A stretch of 64,000 bases of DNA from Anderseniella sp963700735. GTDB taxonomy: Bacteria; Pseudomonadota; Alphaproteobacteria; Rhizobiales; Aestuariivirgaceae. The stretch is from positions 186,001 through 250,000 of the forward strand of contig CAVOYR010000004.1 of the NCBI GenBank assembly GCA_963700735.1, read 5' to 3'. The notes beneath the pieces are model-generated. The model did not search any database. It saw only the letters and a list, made by a program, of their open reading frames with translations, and was not told the DNA's origin. Each line of letters starts with the position of its first letter. Position 1 is the stretch's first letter. The position numbers and the translations under genes were made by a program. This document shows, in pieces, positions 19,155 through 27,878 of the stretch.

Positions 19155-19394
19155 ATGGCTGATCCGGTTGTCGCCCAGAAGTCGCCCATCCCGGTCGATG
19201 TGGAAGAGGGCAAGAACTATTTCTGGTGCACCTGCGGCAAGTCCTCGAAGCAGCCGTTCTGCGACGGCTCGCACCAGGGGTCCGACTTCGCGCCGATGAA
19301 ATGGACGGCGGAGGCCACGGGCAAGAAGTTCTTCTGCGGCTGCAAGCACACGGCCATGGGCCCGTTCTGCGACGGTACCCATTCCAAGATCTGA
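19155..19394 (+). CDS. CDGSH-type iron-sulfur protein with two CDGSH domains
   Basis: 79 aa from ATG 19155 (GAGGGAATTC upstream). Two tandem 2Fe-2S motifs are present: CTCGKSSKQPFCDGSH and CGCKHTAMGPFCDGTH, each C-x-C-x9-10-C-x3-H, so each can hold a [2Fe-2S] cluster with one His ligand as in mitoNEET. This dual arrangement is the bacterial class 3 type. It is inserted between glyQ and glyS on the same strand. Its exact role is unknown; redox or Fe-S transfer is likely. Confidence 0.92.
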   Translation: MADPVVAQKSPIPVDVEEGKNYFWCTCGKSSKQPFCDGSHQGSDFAPMKWTAEATGKKFFCGCKHTAMGPFCDGTHSKI

Positions 19395-19514
19395 GGCGAT
19401 GTTGCGCACCTGCCTGCTGATATCATCCCAAGTGTGCGACCGCGCGCCGGCCGGTCAGGCCGCCCCCGTGGAGGCGTCCGGCAGCGCCGGACTGCCGTGA
19501 ACGAGAAAAAGACA

Positions 19515-21653
19515 ATGGCCGAACTTCTGCTTGAACTGTTCTCCGAGGAAATTCCCGCCCGCATGCAGCAGCGTGCCGCGCAGGACCTGAAGAAGCTCGT
19601 CACCGATGGACTGGTCGAGGCCGGCCTCACCTATGAAGGCGCCGAAGCCCACGTCACCCCGCGCCGGCTGGTGCTGTGCGTGTCGGGCCTGCCTTCCTCC
19701 ACGCCGGACATCCGGGACGAGCGCAAGGGTCCGCGCGTCGATGCGCCGGAACAGGCGATCCAGGGATTCCTGAAGTCCGCCGGCGTCACGCTGGACCAGT
19801 GCGACGTGGTCGAGGACAAGAAGGGCTCGTTCTACGTCGCCCGCATCGAAAAGCCCGGCCGTGAAACCACCGAGGTCATCGCCACGCTGGTACCGGACGT
19901 CATTCGCAAGTTCCCGTGGCCCAAGTCGATGCGCTGGGGCTCCGGTCACTTGCGCTGGGTGCGCCCGCTGCAATCCATCCTGTGCCTGTTCGACGGCGAG
20001 ATCGTTGCGTTCGACGTGGATGGCATCGAGGCGGGCAAGACCACGCGCGGGCACCGCTTCATGGGGCCGGAAGCCTTCACCGTGGCGGACTTCGAGGATT
20101 ATGAGACCAAGCTCAAGGCGCACCACGTCATGCTGCGCACCGACGAGCGCATGGACTCGATCCGCGCCGACGCGAAGGACCTGGCGTTCGCCAAAGGGCT
20201 TGAGCTGATCGAGGACGAGGCGCTGCTGGCCGAAACCGCAGGTCTGGTGGAATGGCCCGTGGTGCTGATGGGCGAGTTCGACAAGTCGTTCCTCGACGTG
20301 CCGCCGGAGGTCATCATTACCTCTATCAAGACGCACCAGAAGTGCTTCTCTCTAAAAACCAAATCCCAACCAATCTCTAACCACTACATCCTTGTCTCCA
20401 ACCTGATCGCGAAGGACGGCGGCAGGAAGATCGTCGAGGGCAACAACAAGGTCATCGCGGCAAGGCTTTCGGACGCGAAGTTCTTCTGGGACCAGGACAG
20501 GAAGACGAAGCTCGAAGACCGCCTGCCCAAGCTGGAGCAGATCACGTTTCATGCCAAGCTCGGCACGCAAGCCGAGCGCGTCGCCCGCATCGAGGCGCTG
20601 GCGGGCGAGATCGCGCAGATTATCGGTGCGGACGTAGGGCAGGCGAAGCTGGCGGCGAAGCTGTGCAAGACCGACCTCGTGACCGAGATGGTCGGCGAGT
20701 TCCCCGAGTTGCAGGGCCTGATGGGCTCATATTATGCCCGCGCCGAGGGACATGATGATGCCGTGGCCGATGCGATCCGCGACAACTACAAGCCGCAAGG
20801 CCCGTCAGACGACGTACCGTCCGGCAAGGTCGCTCAGGCGGTGGCGCTGGCCGACAAGATCGACACCCTCGTTGGCTTCTGGGCCATCGACGAAAAGCCC
20901 ACTGGCTCGAAGGACCCGTACGCCCTTCGCCGCGCCGCCCTTGGCGTGATCCGGATTGTGCTTGAGGGTGAGCTGCGGTTGGAATTGATTTCTGTTGTTC
21001 AATTGTCTCGCAAGTTCCTGAGGCTTCAGGAAATACACGATCTTTCTGTATTGGAAAGTGCTGACCATCTCAGACAATCAATTGATAGCAGTCAGCTCGT
21101 AGATGCATATGGGGGTGTAAATTATGATGTCGACCTCCTCGCATTCTTCGCCGACCGCCTGAAAGTCTACCTCCGTGACTCCGGGGCCCGCCACGACCTG
21201 ATCGATGCGGTGTTCTCGCTCGGCAACCAGGATGACCTCCTGATGATCGTGCGCCGGGTCGAGGCGCTGTCCGACTTCCTCGCCACCGACGACGGGCAGA
21301 ACCTGCTCGCCGGCGTCAAGCGCGCCTCCAACATCCTGCGCATCGAGGAGAAAAAGGATGGCCGCGAATTCTCCGGCCAGCCCGACATGAAGCTGCTGGT
21401 CAAGGGCGAGGAGAAGGACCTGCACCGCGCGGTGTCTGCCGCCGAAGCCAACGCAAGGAAGGCCGTCGAGGAAGAAGACTTCACCGCCGCCATGCGCCAC
21501 ATCGCCCGGCTGCGCGCCCCCGTCGATGCGTTTTTCGACAAGGTGACGGTGAACGATCAGGACCCGTCGTACCGCGACAACCGGCTGAGGCTGCTCAACC
21601 GCATTCGTCAGGCAACGCTGGCCGTTGCCGATTTCTCGAAGATCGAGGGGTAG
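19515..21653 (+). CDS. glyS: Glycyl-tRNA synthetase beta subunit
   Basis: 712 aa from ATG 19515; a GTG at 19497 adds MNEKKT and is possible. MAELLLELFSEEIPARMQ is the classic GlyS N-terminus. The KGP motif (DERKGPRVDAPEQAIQGFLKSAG), KSMRWG and the C-terminal anticodon-binding part (DAFFDKVTVNDQDPSYRDNRLRLL) are present. Two stretches, 20340-20400 and about 20985-21130, are less GC-rich and code for sequence (SLKTKSQPISNHYIL; RKFLRLQEIHDLSVLE) more divergent from the usual family pattern than the flanks. The frame stays open throughout. Confidence 0.96.
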   Translation: MAELLLELFSEEIPARMQQRAAQDLKKLVTDGLVEAGLTYEGAEAHVTPRRLVLCVSGLPSSTPDIRDERKGPRVDAPEQAIQGFLKSAGVTLDQCDVVEDKKGSFYVARIEKPGRETTEVIATLVPDVIRKFPWPKSMRWGSGHLRWVRPLQSILCLFDGEIVAFDVDGIEAGKTTRGHRFMGPEAFTVADFEDYETKLKAHHVMLRTDERMDSIRADAKDLAFAKGLELIEDEALLAETAGLVEWPVVLMGEFDKSFLDVPPEVIITSIKTHQKCFSLKTKSQPISNHYILVSNLIAKDGGRKIVEGNNKVIAARLSDAKFFWDQDRKTKLEDRLPKLEQITFHAKLGTQAERVARIEALAGEIAQIIGADVGQAKLAAKLCKTDLVTEMVGEFPELQGLMGSYYARAEGHDDAVADAIRDNYKPQGPSDDVPSGKVAQAVALADKIDTLVGFWAIDEKPTGSKDPYALRRAALGVIRIVLEGELRLELISVVQLSRKFLRLQEIHDLSVLESADHLRQSIDSSQLVDAYGGVNYDVDLLAFFADRLKVYLRDSGARHDLIDAVFSLGNQDDLLMIVRRVEALSDFLATDDGQNLLAGVKRASNILRIEEKKDGREFSGQPDMKLLVKGEEKDLHRAVSAAEANARKAVEEEDFTAAMRHIARLRAPVDAFFDKVTVNDQDPSYRDNRLRLLNRIRQATLAVADFSKIEG

Positions 21654-21667
21654 CCTTGCCGCCTGTG

Positions 21668-21718
21668 CCCCGGACCTGTTCCGGGGCCCAGACTGGGTCC
21701 CGGCAGGGAGGCCGGGAC
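21668..21718. repeat. Double-hairpin palindromic repeat after glyS
   Basis: Two perfect hairpins lie 15 bp after the glyS stop: CCCCGGA (21668-21674)/TCCGGGG (21680-21686), and GTCCCGGC (21697-21704)/GCCGGGAC (21711-21718). This double stem resembles short intergenic REP-like units I recall from alphaproteobacterial genomes. It could also slow or stop glyS transcription, although no T-run follows. Confidence 0.7.
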
Positions 21719-21912
21719 ACAACAGCCCGCCAATTTTTGTGCACCGCAACAAGTATAATCTTGAAAAACGCGCTGAAACGGTGCAATTGGCGCACACGAA
21801 TGAGGGTTCTTCCGAACGGTCCGGCGATAGCCTCTACCAGGGCCAGGCACCCCGCGACTGCAGGGGCCGATCCGGAAGCACAGCACAGTGTTACATCGCA
21901 TCCGAGGCACAC

Positions 21913-24606
21913 ATGATGACCAAGACCGGCAAGATGGTTTACCGCTTTGGCGACGGCGAGGCCGATGGCACCGCCCGCGACAGGGACCTGCTCGGCGGCA
22001 AGGGCGCGAACCTTGCTGAAATGTGCCAGCTTGGCGTGCCTGTGCCGCCCGGCTTCACCATCACCACCGAGGTCTGCACCGGCTACTACACCAACGGCCG
22101 CACCTATCCCGACGGGCTGACGCAATCCGTTGCCGAGGCCATCGACTGGGTGGGCGGCAAGGTCGGCGCCCGCTTCGGCGACCCGGCAAACCCGCTGCTG
22201 GTGTCGGTGCGCTCGGGTGCGCGCGTGTCGATGCCCGGCATGATGGACACCGTCCTCAACCTCGGCCTCAACGACGAGACCGTCGAAGGCCTTGCCGTGC
22301 GCTCCGGCGACCGCCGCTTCGCCTATGACAGCTACCGCCGCTTCATCCAGATGTATGCCGACGTGGTGCTTGGCGTCGATCATGACGACTTCGAGGACAT
22401 GCTCGGCGAGTTCAAGGAAGAGCACGGCTACGAGCTCGACACCGAGCTCACCGCCGACCAGTGGGCCTCGCTGATCGGCCGCTACAAGGCCCACGTCGAG
22501 GAACACACCGGCGAGCCGTTCCCGCAGGACGTCCATGCCCAGGTCTGGGGTGCCATCGGTGCCGTGTTCCAGTCGTGGCAGTCGGCCCGCGCCATCACCT
22601 ACCGCCGCCTGAACGACATCTCCGACAATTGGGGCACCGCCGTCAACGTGCAGGCCATGGTGTTCGGCAACATGGGCAACAGCTCCGCCACCGGGGTTGC
22701 CTTCACCCGCAACCCCTCCACCGGCGAGAACGAGCTGTACGGCGAATTCCTCGTCAACGCACAGGGCGAGGACGTGGTCGCCGGCATCCGCACGCCGCAG
22801 AACATCACCGAGAAGGCGCGCCTTGCCGCCGGCATGGACGCGCCCTCCCTCGAGGCGCTGATGCCTGAAACCTTCGCCGAGCTGACTGCCATCTTCGCCC
22901 GGCTCGAGCGCCACTACCGCGACATGCAGGACCTCGAGTTCACCATCCAGGACGGCAAGCTGTGGATGCTGCAGACCCGCTCCGGCAAGCGCACCGCGCA
23001 GGCTGCCCTGCGCATCGCGGTGGACATGGCCGAGGAAGGCCTGATCACCCGCTCCGAGGCCGTTGCCCGCATTGACCCCGGCTCGCTCGACCAGTTGCTG
23101 CACCCCACGCTCGACCCGAAGGCCGCGCGCGACATTATTGCCACCGGCCTGCCGGCCTCGCCCGGTGCTGCCTGTGGTGCCATCATCCTCGACAGCGACG
23201 CCGCCGAGGAAGCCCGCGCGCAGGGCCGCAAGGTCATCCTGGTGCGGCTGGAAACCTCGCCCGAAGACATCCACGGCATGCACGCCGCCGAAGGCATCCT
23301 GACCACGCGCGGCGGCATGACCTCGCACGCTGCCGTGGTGGCGCGCGGCATGGGCAAGCCGTGCGTGTCGGGTGCCGGCTCGATCCACGTTCATTATGAC
23401 ACTGCGTCCTTCTCCGTCATGGGCCAGACCTTCCACGAAGGCGACATCATCACCATTGATGGTTCCACCGGCCAGGTGATGCGCGGCGAAATTCCCACCA
23501 TCAAGCCGGAACTGTCCGGTGACTTCGGCCGCATCATGGAGTGGGCCGACGAGTTCCGCACCATGGGCGTGCGCGCCAATGCCGACACCCCGGCTGATGC
23601 CCGCATGGCCCGCGACTTCGGTGCCGAGGGCATCGGGCTTTGCCGCACCGAGCACATGTTCTTTGAAACCGAGCGCATCGCTGCCGTGCGCGAGATGATC
23701 GTGTCGGAGACCGAAGCCCAGCGGCGCAAGGCGCTTGCCCGGCTGCTGCCCATCCAGCGGGCAGACTTCGTCGAACTGTTCGAGATCATGGCCGGCCTGC
23801 CGGTCACCATCCGCCTGCTCGATCCGCCGCTGCACGAGTTCCTGCCGCATGGCGAGGAGGAAATCGTCGAGGTCGCCGACAACATGGATGTGGACCCCGA
23901 GGTGCTGCGCGCCCGCGTCATGGAACTGGATGAGTTCAACCCGATGCTCGGCCACCGTGGCTGCCGCCTCGCGGTCAGCTACCCGGAAATCGCCGACATG
24001 CAGGCCCGCGCGATTTTCGAGGCCGTGGCCGAGGTCCGCAAGAAGACCGGCACCGCCCCGATCCCCGAGGTGATGATACCGCTGATAACCGGCCGGCCCG
24101 AATATGACCTGGTCGCCGCCATCATCTCCAGGGCCCACGCCGAGGTCGAAGCCGAAACCGGCCAGAAGATCGAGTACCTGTGCGGCACCATGATCGAACT
24201 GCCGCGCGCCTGCCTGAAGGCCGACGAGATTGCCGAGGCGGCCGAGTTCTTCTCGTTCGGCACCAACGACCTGACCCAGACCGCGTTCGGCATCAGCCGT
24301 GACGACTCGGCCCGCTTCATGGATGACTACATCCGCAAGGGCATCATGGAGCGCGATCCGTTCATCTCGATCGACGTCGAAGGTGTCGGCGAACTGGTGC
24401 GAATCGCGGTCGAGCGTGGCCGCCGCTCCCGGCCTGATATCAAACTCGGCATCTGCGGTGAACATGGCGGTGACCCCGCCAGCATACACTTCTGCCACGG
24501 CGCTGGTCTTGACTATGTCTCCTGTTCGCCGTTCCGGGTGCCGATTGCCCGGCTGGCAGCGGCACAGGCGGCCATTAAGGATTCAGCAGATAAGGGCTTG
24601 TCATGA
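21913..24606 (+). CDS. ppdK: Pyruvate, phosphate dikinase
   Basis: 897 aa from ATG 21913 (a second ATG follows at once); longer openings to 21625 cross the repeat and carry no conserved sequence. It interconverts pyruvate + ATP + Pi with PEP + AMP + PPi. The N-terminal nucleotide-binding domain has LGGKGANLAEMCQLGVPVPPGFTI-like sequence, the central domain has the phospho-His loop TTRGGMTSHAAVVARGMGKPCV, and the C-terminal PEP domain has GTNDLTQ and CGEHGGDP. It is full length and gives a gluconeogenic entry to PEP. It lies downstream of glyS. Confidence 0.97.
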   Translation: MMTKTGKMVYRFGDGEADGTARDRDLLGGKGANLAEMCQLGVPVPPGFTITTEVCTGYYTNGRTYPDGLTQSVAEAIDWVGGKVGARFGDPANPLLVSVRSGARVSMPGMMDTVLNLGLNDETVEGLAVRSGDRRFAYDSYRRFIQMYADVVLGVDHDDFEDMLGEFKEEHGYELDTELTADQWASLIGRYKAHVEEHTGEPFPQDVHAQVWGAIGAVFQSWQSARAITYRRLNDISDNWGTAVNVQAMVFGNMGNSSATGVAFTRNPSTGENELYGEFLVNAQGEDVVAGIRTPQNITEKARLAAGMDAPSLEALMPETFAELTAIFARLERHYRDMQDLEFTIQDGKLWMLQTRSGKRTAQAALRIAVDMAEEGLITRSEAVARIDPGSLDQLLHPTLDPKAARDIIATGLPASPGAACGAIILDSDAAEEARAQGRKVILVRLETSPEDIHGMHAAEGILTTRGGMTSHAAVVARGMGKPCVSGAGSIHVHYDTASFSVMGQTFHEGDIITIDGSTGQVMRGEIPTIKPELSGDFGRIMEWADEFRTMGVRANADTPADARMARDFGAEGIGLCRTEHMFFETERIAAVREMIVSETEAQRRKALARLLPIQRADFVELFEIMAGLPVTIRLLDPPLHEFLPHGEEEIVEVADNMDVDPEVLRARVMELDEFNPMLGHRGCRLAVSYPEIADMQARAIFEAVAEVRKKTGTAPIPEVMIPLITGRPEYDLVAAIISRAHAEVEAETGQKIEYLCGTMIELPRACLKADEIAEAAEFFSFGTNDLTQTAFGISRDDSARFMDDYIRKGIMERDPFISIDVEGVGELVRIAVERGRRSRPDIKLGICGEHGGDPASIHFCHGAGLDYVSCSPFRVPIARLAAAQAAIKDSADKGLS

Positions 24607-24671
24607 CCGTTCCGAGGGGTTAACCCACTCGGTAATTGTGTGTGCGTCACATCTCGGCCAAACTTGTCAGT

Positions 24672-24679
24672 ATGGTTAA
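24672..24679 (-). promoter_or_regulatory. Possible CtrA half-site upstream of the SleB-type hydrolase gene
   Basis: The minus strand reads TTAACCAT, matching the CtrA half-site described in alphaproteobacteria. Another GGTTAACC stretch lies at about 24618-24625. Both are in the 147-bp ppdK-hydrolase spacer. Cell-cycle control of a wall hydrolase would make sense, but an 8-base match alone is weak. Confidence 0.3.
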
Positions 24680-24753
24680 CCTGTGATAAACGCATGAAGT
24701 CTACACTTAGGGGTAAGTGATCCAGCGGACCTAGCAGGGAAGGGCCCGATCTT

Positions 24754-25659
24754 TTGTCGCAGTTCGAACAGCATATGCGCAGGCGCGCCAGCGCCAAGCG
24801 CCGCAGGGAAGAAGTCGAGCAGTCGATCTCCCTGTCGGAAATTGCGACGTTCGCACTGGCAGGGATCGCCGTCGTAGGTGCCGTCGCCTTCGCAGGCCAC
24901 CAGGTTTCGCGCGCAACCGCCTCCGTTCATCCGCAGCCGGCTGCTGCCCAGTGGGCCGATGTCGTGTCCCCGGCAACAACCATTGCCGCCAAGGGTTCGC
25001 TCCTCGATGAGCCCGTCCGCCAGGATTTCCGCGTCATGCCCAGCGATGGCCGCATGATCGTTGCCAGCATTGGCAAGTCGGATTTCGTGCAGGACGAGAT
25101 TGCCGTTGTCGCGCCATCTCAGGTGCAGCAGGCATCGCTGGGTCCGAGCCAGAAGCCGGTCAAGCTTGTTTCCATTCCTGCAGCACCCAAGGTCTCGGCC
25201 ATGGAAAAGCGCTTCAGGCTGGCGCGTGCCGAAAAGCAGCGGGTGCTCAAGCAGCGTGATGCCCGGCTCGCCGAAAAGGACTGCATGGCCCGTGCCATCT
25301 ACTTCGAGGCCCGCTCCGAATCGGAAGCCGGCCAGATTGCCGTGGCCAACGTCATTCTCAACCGCGTGAAGTCGAAGAAATTTCCCAATACCATCTGCGG
25401 TGTTGTCTATGACGGCGCTCACCGGCTGAACTCCTGCCAGTTCTCGTTCACCTGTGACGGCAAGCCCGACGCCGCAACCAATGCCAAGATGTGGAACCAG
25501 TCCATGCGCGTCGCTGACCGCGCCATGTCGGGTGATGCCTATGTGCGGGTGATCTCCACCGCCACGCACTACCATGCCGATTATGTAAATCCACGCTGGT
25601 CCAACCACCTCAAGCGCCTGATCAAGATCGGTCGCCACATCTTCTACCACGAAAGCTGA
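24754..25659 (+). CDS. Cell wall hydrolase, SleB/Hydrolase_2 family
   Basis: 301 aa from TTG 24754, preceded by GCAGGGAAGGG; ATG 24775 is the alternative. A basic N-terminus (MRRRASAKRRREE) and one membrane segment (IATFALAGIAVVGAVAFAG, about 30-48) anchor it in the inner membrane. A periplasmic linker follows, then the SleB-like domain (KDCMARAIYFEARSES, INRVKSKKFPNTICGVVYDG-type sequence, SCQFSFTCDG, THYHADYVNPRW). Family members cut peptidoglycan (spore cortex-type amidase or transglycosylase activity). A Rho-independent terminator follows. Confidence 0.9.
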   Translation: MSQFEQHMRRRASAKRRREEVEQSISLSEIATFALAGIAVVGAVAFAGHQVSRATASVHPQPAAAQWADVVSPATTIAAKGSLLDEPVRQDFRVMPSDGRMIVASIGKSDFVQDEIAVVAPSQVQQASLGPSQKPVKLVSIPAAPKVSAMEKRFRLARAEKQRVLKQRDARLAEKDCMARAIYFEARSESEAGQIAVANVILNRVKSKKFPNTICGVVYDGAHRLNSCQFSFTCDGKPDAATNAKMWNQSMRVADRAMSGDAYVRVISTATHYHADYVNPRWSNHLKRLIKIGRHIFYHES

Positions 25660-25685
25660 TCGCTTCCTTCCAGCCATCCACATGC

Positions 25686-25709
25686 AACCTCGCCCTGGCG
25701 GGGTTTTTT
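25686..25709 (+). terminator. Rho-independent terminator after the SleB-type hydrolase gene
   Basis: The stem AACCTCGCC/GGCGGGGTT (one G-T wobble) sits 26 bp after the stop and runs directly into TTTTTT at 25704-25709. Confidence 0.75.
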
Positions 25710-25744
25710 GTTGGGCCTGCCCCCGAACCTCGCTGCGGTGGTGG

Positions 25745-26308
25745 CTACCCGGCCGTCTGGCTGCGCCGCCGGGAGAGTTCGCGATACAGCGCCTCACGCG
25801 TGACGCCGATCTCGGACGCCACGTCCTGCAGGCGGCCCCTGGGCGGCAGTTCGTTGCCAGCCTCCAGCCATGCATCAAGCCGGTGGCCGGTCTTTCCAAG
25901 GGTGCGGATTTCCGCCCGCATGCGGGCTGCCTGCAGAGATGTCGCCAGCATGGCCGCCCAGCCCTGAGACAGGTCAGGGTCCGCATGAATGAGGTTGCGG
26001 AACACCGCCGTGGGCAAGGCGGCAATGACCGTGGCCTCCATTGCCGCCGCATCGCAATGGTAAGTCTTCGAGTAGACCGAGGCTTCCGCAACGACGCTGC
26101 CCGCCGTCGCGGTATTCAGCACCAGTGGCTGGCCTCGCCTTGTATGGCGGACAAGCTGCACACGCCCTGACCGCACCAGGTGAACCGACTGCACCGGATC
26201 TCCTGCAATGAACAGTGCTTGACCGGCGTCAAGCTGGCGCTCAACCGCAGTCCGGAACACTTGTCTCAAGTCGCAGCGCATGATCCTGATCATATGAGTT
26301 TGCGTCAT
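25745..26308 (-). CDS. Crp/Fnr family transcriptional regulator
   Basis: 187 aa from ATG 26308; a TTG at 26317 is the alternative. The N-terminal cNMP-binding-like beta-barrel shows GQALFIAGDPVQSVHLVRSGRVQLVRHTRRGQPLVLNTATAG, read here as separate short motifs. The C-terminal helix-turn-helix is RLQDVASEIGVTREALYRELSRR. No Cys cluster of the FNR type is apparent, so the effector is unknown. It is divergent from the His/Met-rich gene with about 50 bp between starts, which makes that gene its likeliest target. Confidence 0.88.
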   Translation of the reverse strand: MTQTHMIRIMRCDLRQVFRTAVERQLDAGQALFIAGDPVQSVHLVRSGRVQLVRHTRRGQPLVLNTATAGSVVAEASVYSKTYHCDAAAMEATVIAALPTAVFRNLIHADPDLSQGWAAMLATSLQAARMRAEIRTLGKTGHRLDAWLEAGNELPPRGRLQDVASEIGVTREALYRELSRRRSQTAG

Positions 26309-26317
26309 GAGGTGCAA
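26300..26317. promoter_or_regulatory. TTGC-N10-GCAA dyad between the Crp-like regulator and the His/Met-rich gene
   Basis: TTGC (26300-26303) and GCAA (26314-26317) form a short dyad with spacing suited to a Crp/Fnr dimer, overlapping the regulator's start region. Only the outer four bases are symmetric. Confidence 0.25.
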
Positions 26318-26359
26318 TTGTGACCGGACACCGCCCTGATTTCCCGAGGACCGGACACC

Positions 26360-26977
26360 ATGAAGGCAACACTGTTCGCACTATGCCTGCTGACGCTTGT
26401 TTCACCGGCACATGCCCAGCAGATCACGGGTCAATCGGGCCACAACCATATGCCCGGTCACATGATGAACCATTCAGGCCATTCAATGCCGGGCCACGCG
26501 GCAGGCATGGCTCACGGCGCAGGTTCGCAAGATGAGCTGGTGCAAGGCGGGCAATCGGCTTTCGCAGCCATCCAGGAAATCGTCACCCGGATGATGGCAG
26601 ACCCCGCGACGGACTGGAGCAAGGCCAACATTGAAGCCTTGCGCCAGCACCTGATCGACATGGACAACGTCACCTTGCGGGCGCAGGTCTCGACAGAGGA
26701 GATCGAGGGCGGGGCCCGGTTCGTTGCGACGTCAGCCGACAAGGCGGTTATCGCCTCCATTAGGGCCATGGTGCCGGCCCATGCCGCCACCATGGACGGG
26801 GTCGAAGGCTGGCGCATGGTGGCGGAAGAGGTCCCCGGCGGGGCTGCCATGACCGTCACCGGTTCCGATGTTGAGCGCATCAGGGCACTCGGTTTCATCG
26901 GCATCATGACGGTCGGCATGCACCACCAGGCACATCACCTCGCCATCGCTAACGGCAACAATCCGCACCAGCACTAG
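26360..26977 (+). CDS. Secreted His/Met-rich protein, putative metal-responsive (unrecognised)
   Basis: 205 aa with a short Sec signal (MKATLFALCLLTLVSPAHAQ). Residues about 28-55 are dense in His and Met (GHNHMPGHMMNHSGHSMPGH), a pattern of periplasmic copper or other soft-metal binding. The remaining part (IQEIVTRMMADPATDWSKANIEALRQHLIDMD; then TVGMHHQAHHLAIA) is helical and ends in more His residues. I do not recognise a named family with confidence. It is divergently paired with the Crp-like regulator, suggesting co-regulation. Confidence 0.8.
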   Translation: MKATLFALCLLTLVSPAHAQQITGQSGHNHMPGHMMNHSGHSMPGHAAGMAHGAGSQDELVQGGQSAFAAIQEIVTRMMADPATDWSKANIEALRQHLIDMDNVTLRAQVSTEEIEGGARFVATSADKAVIASIRAMVPAHAATMDGVEGWRMVAEEVPGGAAMTVTGSDVERIRALGFIGIMTVGMHHQAHHLAIANGNNPHQH

Positions 26978-26992
26978 GGTAAACCGCCCAGT

Positions 26993-27685
26993 CTATCTGT
27001 CGAGGAAGGCCACGAATTCGTCAACGCTGGCGCGTTCACTCACCAGCGTGTTTTCCGGGGCGTCGTGGTCGGCGTATCCGAGCGCCATGCCGGATACCAC
27101 CACCTCGCTGTCGGGAATGCCAAGCTCGTGGTGGAGCACCTGGCCGAACTCGCACCATGCCTGTTGCGGGCAGGTTTCCAGGCCGTGGTCGCGGGCCAGC
27201 ACCATCACGTTCTGCATGAACATGCCCATGTCCAGCCATGATCCGTGCAGCATGTTTCGGTCGATCCTGAAGAACAGCCCCACCGGTGCGCCGAAGAACT
27301 CGAAGTTGCGCAGCATGGCACGGGTGCGCGCCGGGTAGTCGTCGCGCGCAATGCCATACAGCGAGTAGAGCGCATAGCCGACCGCGCGGCGGCGCGCGAT
27401 ATAGGTGTCGTTCAGTTCCGCCGGCATGTAGGCATATTCCAGGCTGCGCTCGCCTGCCTTTGCTGCAGCGAGCACTGCCGCGCTGATGCGGTCGCGCGCA
27501 GGCCCCGTCACGCAGGTCACCTTCCATGGTTGCGTGTTGGTGCCCGATGGCGCGCGGGCTGCATCGGTGAGGATGGTGCGAACCGTCTCCAGGCCAACGG
27601 GCGTCGGCAGGAACCGCCTGATCGAATGCCGCCCGGTCACGGCCTCGGTGGCGGTTGCACGCGAGGTGGGGGCTTTGCCATGCAT
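26993..27685 (-). CDS. Nitroreductase family protein
   Basis: 230 aa FMN-dependent fold. The N-terminus RHSIRRFLPTPV and ARAPSGTNTQPWKV are the family's FMN/NAD(P)H-binding signatures, and the C-terminal VVSGMALGYAD is also typical. Members reduce nitro groups, quinones or flavins; the substrate is not deducible. The 3' end lies 15 bp from the convergent His/Met-rich gene. The 193 bp upstream, before the aminotransferase, hold no recognisable feature. Confidence 0.9.
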   Translation of the reverse strand: MHGKAPTSRATATEAVTGRHSIRRFLPTPVGLETVRTILTDAARAPSGTNTQPWKVTCVTGPARDRISAAVLAAAKAGERSLEYAYMPAELNDTYIARRRAVGYALYSLYGIARDDYPARTRAMLRNFEFFGAPVGLFFRIDRNMLHGSWLDMGMFMQNVMVLARDHGLETCPQQAWCEFGQVLHHELGIPDSEVVVSGMALGYADHDAPENTLVSERASVDEFVAFLDR

Positions 27686-27878
27686 GAAATCTATTCTCCA
27701 ATGTCCGTCATGTTTGGCCGCAGTGTTGGTCGTCGCGCGGCAATTGTCACGCCGCTTTCCTGCCGTCCGGCATCATCGTCATCAGGACATCCCGCAAGCA
27801 TCGCATTCCCCTTTACGGCACCCCCGCCGGTCGGGCACCATCACCCCGGATCAAGGCTGGCAAGGGTGAGGATGATCG

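Noticed and set aside
21595..24498. Very long antisense ORF (967 codons) opposite ppdK
   Set aside because: GC-rich codon structure of ppdK leaves the opposite strand free of stops; the antisense protein is low-complexity His/Gly/Val-rich and matches nothing recognisable.
27686..27878. Possible gene or RNA in the spacer before the class IV aminotransferase
   Set aside because: No conserved frame, no tRNA-like fold seen, no clear promoter.
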